Shown: piece after piece, positions 5,937-10,964 of the stretch
Position numbering within the stretch: position 1 is the stretch's first letter
Layout: each line of letters opens with the position of its first letter
NCBI GenBank assembly: GCA_021152595.1
Contig: JAGKVC010000120.1
Location: 1-10,964, forward strand
DNA from: Clostridia bacterium
GTDB lineage: Bacteria; Bacillota; Clostridia; Oscillospirales; Ruminococcaceae
Reading direction: 5' to 3'
Length of the DNA: 10,964 nt
Made by a program: the position numbers and the translations under genes
Notes under the pieces: model-generated
What the model was told of the DNA's origin: nothing
Databases searched by the model: none
The model's input: only the letters and a program-made list of their open reading frames with translations

Positions 5937-5970
5937 AATATGAATGCATTTATGAACGGAGGTACTCCCT

Positions 5971-7773
5971 TTGGCAAACCAGAACATTCGGAATTTCAGC
6001 ATCATTGCCCATATTGATCACGGCAAATCGACGCTCGCAGACCGTATCCTTGAAAAGACCTGCGCCGTTGCAAGCCGCGATATGGAGGAACAGCTCCTCG
6101 ACAATATGGACATTGAGCGTGAGCGCGGCATTACAATCAAGGCGCGTGCTGTTGCGCTGGATTATACCGCAAAGGACGGCAATACATACCGCTTCAATCT
6201 GATTGATACGCCCGGTCACGTTGACTTCAACTATGAAGTCAGCCGGTCGCTCGCTGCCTGTGAGGGCGCGATTCTGATTATTGACGCATCACAGGGCATC
6301 GAAGCACAGACGCTTGCGAATACCTATCTTGCAGTGGAAGCGGATCTGGAGATCGTGCCGGTGATCAATAAGATCGACCTGCCCTCCGCAGAGCCGGAGC
6401 GCGTCGCACAGGAGGTTGAGAATATCATCGGCATCCCCTGCCTCGATGCACCGCGCGTCTCCGCTAAAATGGGCACCAATATCGAAGAGGTACTCGAGCG
6501 TATCGTCACCGATATCCCCGCACCGCAGGGCGATGAGAATGCACCGCTGCAAGCGCTCATCTTCGACAGCTATTACGATTCCTACAAGGGCGTTATCATC
6601 TATGTCCGCGTCAAGGAAGGCACCGTCAGAACCGGTGACCGCATTCGCCTGATGGCAACGGGCGCAGAATTCACGATCGTCGAAGCAGGTGTCATGAGCG
6701 CGACGGAACACATCAACCGCGGCATACTGACCGCCGGTGAGGTCGGCTATCTGACGGCTTCGATCAAGAGCATCGGCGATACGCGCGTCGGTGATACGGT
6801 CACGCTCGCCGACAATCCCTGCGCGGAACCGCTCCCCGGCTACCGCAAGGTCAGCCCGATGGTCTTCTCCGGTATCTATCCGGCAGACGGCGCTCATTAC
6901 AACGATCTGCGCGACGCACTGGAAAAGCTCCAGCTCAACGATGCCGCACTGACCTTTGAGCCGGAAACGTCGATCGCGCTGGGCTTCGGCTTCCGCTGCG
7001 GCTTCCTCGGTCTGCTGCATATGGAGATCATTCAGGAGCGGCTCGAGCGCGAATATGATCTGGATCTTGTCACGACCGCGCCCTCGGTTATCTACCGCGT
7101 CACGCTGACGAACGGCGAGGTTATCATGATCGACAACCCGTCGAATTATCCGAATCCGGCAAACATCGCGGATGCAGAGGAGCCGATCGTCAAGGCTTCG
7201 ATCCTCGCCCCGAAGGAGTATGTCGGCGGCATCATGGATCTGTGTCAGGAGCGCCGCGGCGTATTCAAGGACATGCAGTATCTCGATGATGTCCGTGTTG
7301 AGATGCACTATACACTGCCGCTCAATGAAATCATCTACGACTTTTTCGACGCACTGAAATCGCGCACAAGAGGCTATGCATCACTGGATTATGAGCTGGA
7401 CGGCTACATGTCCTCGAAGCTCGTGAAGCTCGATTTCATGCTCAACGGCGAGATTGTCGATGCGCTTTCGTTCATTGTCCATGATACCAAGGCATATCCG
7501 CGCGCAAGAAAGATCGCGGAAAAGCTCAAGGAGAACATTCCGCGTCAGCTCTTTGAGGTGCCGATTCAGGCTGCGATCGGCGGCAAGATCATTGCGCGTG
7601 AGACGGTCATGGCGCTGCGCAAGGATGTTCTTGCAAAGTGCTACGGCGGCGACATCACCCGTAAGAAGAAGCTGCTCGAGAAGCAGAAGGAAGGCAAAAA
7701 GCGGATGCGGCAGCTCGGCTCTGTCGAAGTCCCGAGCGAGGCATTCATGGCAGTCCTCAAATTCGACGAGTAA
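5971..7773 (+). CDS. lepA: Translation factor LepA (elongation factor 4)
   Basis: LepA/EF4 is a ribosome-bound GTPase related to EF-G that affects elongation and 30S biogenesis. The 600 residues match the family's normal length. GTPase motifs: AHIDHGKST (13-21), RGIT (52-55), DTPGH (79-83), NKID (133-136) and SAK (164-166). EF-G-like domains follow, then the LepA-specific C-terminal domain ending KKKLLEKQKEGKKRMRQLG and VEVPSEAFMAVLKFDE. Start is TTG at 5971, with an ACGGAGG SD about eight bases upstream; there is no better in-frame ATG, and the sequence MANQNIRNFSIIAHIDHGKS fits LepA starts. In the G5 region a Met (SAKMG) replaces the Thr common in LepA (SAKTG). First gene of a probable operon with the TraX-like gene, the zinc-ribbon membrane protein and hemW. 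Confidence 0.98.
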   Translation: MANQNIRNFSIIAHIDHGKSTLADRILEKTCAVASRDMEEQLLDNMDIERERGITIKARAVALDYTAKDGNTYRFNLIDTPGHVDFNYEVSRSLAACEGAILIIDASQGIEAQTLANTYLAVEADLEIVPVINKIDLPSAEPERVAQEVENIIGIPCLDAPRVSAKMGTNIEEVLERIVTDIPAPQGDENAPLQALIFDSYYDSYKGVIIYVRVKEGTVRTGDRIRLMATGAEFTIVEAGVMSATEHINRGILTAGEVGYLTASIKSIGDTRVGDTVTLADNPCAEPLPGYRKVSPMVFSGIYPADGAHYNDLRDALEKLQLNDAALTFEPETSIALGFGFRCGFLGLLHMEIIQERLEREYDLDLVTTAPSVIYRVTLTNGEVIMIDNPSNYPNPANIADAEEPIVKASILAPKEYVGGIMDLCQERRGVFKDMQYLDDVRVEMHYTLPLNEIIYDFFDALKSRTRGYASLDYELDGYMSSKLVKLDFMLNGEIVDALSFIVHDTKAYPRARKIAEKLKENIPRQLFEVPIQAAIGGKIIARETVMALRKDVLAKCYGGDITRKKKLLEKQKEGKKRMRQLGSVEVPSEAFMAVLKFDE

Positions 7774-7796
7774 ATCCAAAGCAACGGAGCACTACA

Positions 7797-8507
7797 ATGG
7801 ATACAACACAAAAACAGAATATCATGGAACGAATCCGCATTATCGACGGCACAGTTTTGAAGCTCATCGCCATGCTGACAATGGTGATCGACCACATCGG
7901 GGATATCTTCTTTCCGGAGGTCTTCTGGATGCGGTTTGTCGGCAGAATTGCAATGCCGATTTTTGCATTTTTCATCGCAGAGGGTTACAGCTATACGCAT
8001 GACCGCAAAAAATATCTCCTGCGGCTCGGAATATTCGCGCTGATCAGCGAGCTGCCGTTTGATTTTGCATTCGACCGCGGCATCACGCTGACGCATCAGA
8101 ACATCATGCTGACATTTTTCCTCGCCGTACTTGCACTTCTGCTCTGGGACCGCATCACACAGGCTGAGGGAAAAACGCCGGTGCTGAAAATCCTTGCAGG
8201 CTGCATTGTCATCATGATAATCAGCATTCTCGCAACGCTGCTCTGCTCGGATTACAGCTTTTTCGGCATCCTTTCCGTCTGGATCTTCTATCTGCTGCGG
8301 AAAAAAGCACACTGGCTGCGTTCGCTCTGCGGTGTCGGATTTCTGGCGGTCACGCAGACAGTCGGCTATCATCTCGGCATCGGTCTCAGCCTGATTCCCC
8401 TGCTGCTCTATAACGGCAAAAAGGGCAAGGGGCTCAAGTGGCTGTTCTATGTCTTCTATCCGGGGCATCTGCTGGTGCTGTTCCTGATCTACTGCCTGAT
8501 TTACTGA
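7797..8507 (+). CDS. TraX-family membrane protein
   Basis: A 236-residue integral membrane protein of the TraX family, named after the F-plasmid protein that N-acetylates pilin; chromosomal Firmicutes members have no settled role. Family features by eye: LKLIAMLTMVIDHIGDIFFP (21-40), FVGRIAMPIFAFFIAEGY (47-64), KKYLLRLGIFALISELPFD (71-89), THQNIMLTF (99-107), a glycine-rich YNGKKGKG (205-212) and FYVFYPGHLLVLFLIY (217-232). I count about seven or eight hydrophobic stretches. ATG 7797 has GGAG at 7786-7789. It starts 23 bases after lepA and shares the operon. No pilin or conjugation gene is near, so a conjugative role is unlikely here; acetylation of a cell-envelope substrate is conceivable but is inference. 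Confidence 0.92.
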   Translation: MDTTQKQNIMERIRIIDGTVLKLIAMLTMVIDHIGDIFFPEVFWMRFVGRIAMPIFAFFIAEGYSYTHDRKKYLLRLGIFALISELPFDFAFDRGITLTHQNIMLTFFLAVLALLLWDRITQAEGKTPVLKILAGCIVIMIISILATLLCSDYSFFGILSVWIFYLLRKKAHWLRSLCGVGFLAVTQTVGYHLGIGLSLIPLLLYNGKKGKGLKWLFYVFYPGHLLVLFLIYCLIY

Positions 8508-8536
8508 GGCATTCCAATCACATCGGAGGAATCACT

Positions 8537-8857
8537 ATGAAGCATACCTGTCCGCACTGCGGCAAACAATCCTTTACGCCGCTGATGAAAGCGCGCTGCG
8601 GCGGCATGAGCAGCGCAGGCAAGCCCTGTCCGGAATGCGGCGTCCGCTGCGTCAACGGCAAGATTTCACTCGCCGTCAATTCGATCCTGCGGTTTGCGGC
8701 GTTCGTCATGATCATCATTATCTACTTCGTACATGAGCCCGGGAATTACATGCAGGTATTCTGGTTCGGTGTCGTGCCGCTGATTGCGGCATTCGTGCTG
8801 GGATTCCTGTTTGATATGTTCTTCGGCAAGCTGATTGAAGCAATCAAGCGGCAATGA
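8537..8857 (+). CDS. Small zinc-ribbon membrane protein
   Basis: A 106-residue protein with an N-terminal zinc-binding region followed by two membrane helices. Cysteines at 5 and 8 (CPHC) and at 31 and 34 (CPEC) form the likely zinc site; Cys21 and Cys38 are extra. Hydrophobic helices lie at about 51-65 and 76-95, so a small hairpin in the membrane with the zinc ribbon on the N-terminal side, probably cytoplasmic. The open frame extends further upstream, but ATG 8537 has a strong CGGAGGA at 8524-8530 and the protein then begins directly with the zinc motif. Its TGA overlaps the hemW ATG (ATGA). Function not recognised; such proteins are common in Oscillospiraceae. Confidence 0.88.
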   Translation: MKHTCPHCGKQSFTPLMKARCGGMSSAGKPCPECGVRCVNGKISLAVNSILRFAAFVMIIIIYFVHEPGNYMQVFWFGVVPLIAAFVLGFLFDMFFGKLIEAIKRQ

Positions 8858-9933
8858 GCGCAGGCATCTATATTCACGTCCCGTTCTGCACGGTGAAATG
8901 TCCCTACTGTGATTTTTATTCGGTGCGGTTTTCGCGTGAAACGGTGACGCGCTATGCAGAAGCCGTCTGCCGGAATCTTGCCGCTCTGCCGGAGGGACTG
9001 GAAACGGATACGGTCTATTTCGGCGGCGGAACGCCTTCACTGCTCCCGACAGAACTGCTCAGGAGTATGCTGAATACGCTCCGCTGCCGCTGCAATTTCG
9101 CAGAGAATACCGAAATCACACTCGAGGCAAATCCCCTGACTGCAACTGCCGAAAAGCTCGCAGAATGGCGGAATACCGGTATCAACCGGCTCTCGCTCGG
9201 GATTCAGTCCTTTGATGCGGAGATCCTGCACATCCTCGGCAGAAAGCATACGCCGGAGCAGGGCATGCAGGCGATCCGCCGCGCAAAGGAAGCAGGCTTT
9301 GCAAATCTCTCGCTTGATCTGATGCTCGGACTCAGGCAGCATACGCAGCCACTCTGGCAGCATGAGCTTGAGACGGCGCTCGCACAGCCTGTCACGCATA
9401 TTTCCGCGTATCTGCTGAAAATTGAGGAGCAGACACCGTTCGGAAGCAATCCGCCGGAGCTGCTCGACGACGATCCCCTCGCAGACCGCTGGCTGCAAAT
9501 GCATGATGTCCTGACAGCGAACGGCTTTGCGCATTATGAGATCTCGAATTTTGCCCGTCAGGGTTATGAGAGCCGGCATAATACGAAATACTGGCGGCTC
9601 GAACCGTATTACGGCATCGGACCGGCAGCGCATTCCTGTCACGGCGGTGTGCGGTACGCAGTCCCCCGTGATCTGGAAGCATTCTGTGCCTCGCCGCTGC
9701 AAACACAGACAGTCACAGAGCCGCATGCAGAGACCGAATCCGAACGGATCATGCTCGGGCTCCGGCTCAGTGAGGGCATCCGGCTCGACAGTATCCCCGA
9801 AAGCTGTGAACGCCTGATGCAGCGTGCCAAGCCTCTGATTCCCGCATATTTGCAGTCTGACGGCGAATCACTCCGCATGACACCGCAGGGCTGGCTCGTC
9901 TCCAATGCCGTTCTGGTACAGCTCGGCATATAA
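8854..9933 (+). CDS. hemW: Radical SAM heme chaperone HemW
   Basis: HemW, long misannotated as coproporphyrinogen oxidase, is a radical SAM protein that binds heme and passes it to haem-requiring targets. The cluster motif is CTVKCPYCDF (12-21), i.e. CX3CX2C followed by DF, as in HemW; true HemN has a fourth Cys (CX3CX2CXC). Other signatures: YFGGGTPSLL (55-64), RLSLGIQSFD, LSLDLMLGL, HYEISNFAR, SRHNTKYW and GIGPAAHS. The C-terminal winged part is short and the 359 residues are a little below the usual 370-385. The ATG overlaps the upstream TGA and no strong SD is seen, so translation is probably coupled. lepA-hemW proximity is conserved in Firmicutes; the commonly following hrcA is absent here, with a terminator instead. 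Confidence 0.95.
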   Translation: MSAGIYIHVPFCTVKCPYCDFYSVRFSRETVTRYAEAVCRNLAALPEGLETDTVYFGGGTPSLLPTELLRSMLNTLRCRCNFAENTEITLEANPLTATAEKLAEWRNTGINRLSLGIQSFDAEILHILGRKHTPEQGMQAIRRAKEAGFANLSLDLMLGLRQHTQPLWQHELETALAQPVTHISAYLLKIEEQTPFGSNPPELLDDDPLADRWLQMHDVLTANGFAHYEISNFARQGYESRHNTKYWRLEPYYGIGPAAHSCHGGVRYAVPRDLEAFCASPLQTQTVTEPHAETESERIMLGLRLSEGIRLDSIPESCERLMQRAKPLIPAYLQSDGESLRMTPQGWLVSNAVLVQLGI

Positions 9934-9944
9934 TACAAAAATAA

Positions 9945-9993
9945 GAAAGCCGCTGAAACAAGCAATTACGCTCATTTCAGCGGCTTCGTTTTT
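9945..9993 (+). terminator. Probable bidirectional terminator between convergent genes
   Basis: A perfect 12-base stem: AAGCCGCTGAAA (9947-9958) with TTTCAGCGGCTT (9975-9986), 16-base loop, then CG and five Ts (9989-9993) for the plus strand. On the minus strand the stem is followed by a T-rich run ending near 9935. It lies between the hemW stop and the stop of the minus-strand 95-residue gene, so it can serve both. Confidence 0.85.
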
Positions 9994-10012
9994 GCTCATG
10001 CGGAATGTCACA

Positions 10013-10300
10013 TTACTTCCGCTCATTCGGTCCGGGAACAATCGTCAGACCGGATCCGCCCTGCGGACGCGGACCGGAAGGACCTGCGCCTCCCTGCGGC
10101 GGTGTCTGTCTTTGGATCGCATGGCGCTCTGTCTGCTTGCCGATGAAGCGGTCATCGCGGATCTGCATATGCAGACTGCCCGGGTTGACATAATCGGACG
10201 CCTCATGCTTCTGCACGACAGAGTGAAGCTGTGAGAGCAGACTTGCCAGCACAATGCCGCCGACAACCAGCCCGATGATAAGCGGTACCAGATATTGCAT
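10013..10300 (-). CDS. Small membrane protein resembling the tail of TPM-domain proteins
   Basis: A 95-residue protein: membrane helix at about 4-24 (LVPLIIGLVVGGIVLASLL), then QLHSVVQKHEASDYVNPGSLHM (partly 26-47) and DDRFIGKQTERH, ending in a Pro/Gly-rich disordered tail. From memory the part after the helix resembles the C-terminal portion of TPM-domain (YgcG-like) proteins of Clostridia, in which a helix is followed by an xxYVxPGSLxLxxxxDxFL-like stretch and a Gly/Ser tail; the TPM domain itself is absent. I chose ATG 10298-10300, because AAGGAGG is eight bases before it; the GTG at 10304-10306 would leave only two bases. It lies 15 bases after the stop of the zinc-ribbon-family gene on the same strand, so the two form an operon. 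Confidence 0.75.
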   Translation of the reverse strand: MQYLVPLIIGLVVGGIVLASLLSQLHSVVQKHEASDYVNPGSLHMQIRDDRFIGKQTERHAIQRQTPPQGGAGPSGPRPQGGSGLTIVPGPNERK

Positions 10301-10315
10301 ATTCACAGCCTCCTT

Positions 10316-10964
10316 TTATTGCAGCATCATGCCGATCAGATAACTGATGACAGTTACAACAGCGGTCACGGCGAGGAAAATGCCCCACGCCTTTCCCTTG
10401 TCCGAGGGCAGATTGCCGACGAATTTGCCGCTCTGTCCGTTCATCGCAAAGGTATACTTCTGACCGTTCCACGAGGTATTGAGCAGCCAGACCGGATAGA
10501 GCGCATATTTCGTCTGCCCGTTTCTGAGCTGGATGCTGCTGCCCGCTGTCTCGACGGAATCATATCCCTGAACGGTCTTGCGGAATTCATTGATCGTGCT
10601 TTGTTTGATACGCTCATTTGCGCGCGCAATGCTCTTTTCCGCATCGACATCATAACGGTCGGCAAGATAGCCGGAAAGAAACGCGGTCTGGAACGGAACT
10701 GCCTGCTTAAAATCAAACGGCTCGAGCGATTCCATCATGGTATCGTCCATCTTCTCGGAACCGTCCACAGGGACATTCGAGAATGCAATGCCGCCCTGAC
10801 GCCGCACGGTAAAATTGCTCGTTTCGACATACTGGAAATTCTGGTCGCTCCAGCGCCGGATCTTCTTTGCACGATAGCGGATATCCGCATCGACCTCCGC
10901 ATCAAAAAGCCATACCGGAACATAAACGCCCTTGATTTCGTCAATATGATTCTGACTCTTAAAG
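10316..10964 (-). CDS. Membrane protein of the TFIIB-type zinc-ribbon family, 5' part outside window
   Basis: 216 C-terminal residues are visible; the frame is open to the right edge. Recognised from memory as the family annotated in Firmicutes as TFIIB-type zinc-ribbon-containing protein (sometimes wrongly as a PriA/primosomal protein). Family marks: GVYVPVWLFDAEVDADIRY near the cut end, FSNVPVDGSEKMDDTMMESLEPFDF in the middle, a GYLADRYDVDAEKS helix region, the YALYPVWLLNTSW segment and NGQSGKFVGNLPSDK, then a C-terminal membrane helix (about 25 residues, GIFLAVTAVVTVISYLIGMML) and stop. The zinc ribbon that gives the family its name would be in the missing N-terminus. Its role is not established; in many genomes it neighbours TPM-domain or SPFH-type membrane proteins, and here it neighbours a TPM-tail-like protein. 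Confidence 0.83.
   Translation of the reverse strand, partial: FKSQNHIDEIKGVYVPVWLFDAEVDADIRYRAKKIRRWSDQNFQYVETSNFTVRRQGGIAFSNVPVDGSEKMDDTMMESLEPFDFKQAVPFQTAFLSGYLADRYDVDAEKSIARANERIKQSTINEFRKTVQGYDSVETAGSSIQLRNGQTKYALYPVWLLNTSWNGQKYTFAMNGQSGKFVGNLPSDKGKAWGIFLAVTAVVTVISYLIGMMLQ

Noticed and set aside
5888..5970. Riboswitch or leader element before lepA
   Set aside because: The leader after the promoter is only about 25-30 bases and shows no conserved fold.
6289..7308. 339-codon minus-strand open frame inside lepA
   Set aside because: Asp/Ile/Arg-rich antisense shadow; lepA is certain on the plus strand.
7797..8507. Evidence of a conjugative element because of TraX homology
   Set aside because: No relaxase, pilin, integrase or att-like repeats nearby; the gene sits in a housekeeping operon.
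8854..9933. Oxygen-independent coproporphyrinogen III oxidase (HemN)
   Set aside because: The cluster motif lacks the fourth cysteine of HemN and has the CDF and GIGPAAHS features of HemW.
10298..10306. GTG start for the 95-residue membrane protein
   Set aside because: It leaves only two bases from the SD; the ATG six bases later is correctly spaced.

Overview
The window looks like chromosomal DNA of a Ruminococcus-type member of the Oscillospiraceae (Clostridia, Firmicutes). The evidence is indirect: strong Gram-positive Shine-Dalgarno sites and near-consensus sigma-A promoters, a Spo0A-type DNA-binding domain, a dockerin-like EF-hand segment of the kind abundant in Ruminococcus proteins, a MEP (non-mevalonate) isoprenoid gene pair, and small zinc-ribbon/membrane proteins common in this family. 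No mobile element, tRNA, rRNA, CRISPR array or riboswitch was seen.

Left part (1-2671, all minus strand): an EamA/DMT-type transporter, then a LysR-type regulator with its own promoter, then a membrane-anchored diguanylate cyclase-like protein that runs off the left edge. The last two overlap by ATGA and should be translationally coupled. The cyclase has a lipoprotein signal, a dockerin-like EF-hand segment, one membrane helix and the start of a GGDEF domain.

Middle part (2788-5887, plus strand): divergent from the transporter is a 110-residue protein that resembles the C-terminal DNA-binding domain of Spo0A without a receiver domain. A consensus promoter then drives a probable operon: a coiled-coil protein with three zinc ribbons, ispD, ispF and an unrecognised 217-residue soluble protein, closed by a good intrinsic terminator. 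IspD and IspF catalyse two steps of the MEP pathway (IspE acts between them).

Right part (5908-9993, plus strand): a second probable operon with its own promoter holds lepA, a TraX-family membrane protein, a small zinc-ribbon membrane protein and hemW, ending at a hairpin that can probably terminate in both directions. lepA next to hemW is an old Firmicutes arrangement; here two membrane-protein genes sit between them.

Far right (10013-10964, minus strand): the 3' part of a membrane protein of the TFIIB-type zinc-ribbon family, followed by a 95-residue protein that resembles only the tail of TPM-domain (YgcG-like) proteins, which as I recall them often neighbour this zinc-ribbon family. The largest gene-free stretch is the 183-base divergent promoter region at 2672-2854; no gap exceeds 300 bases.
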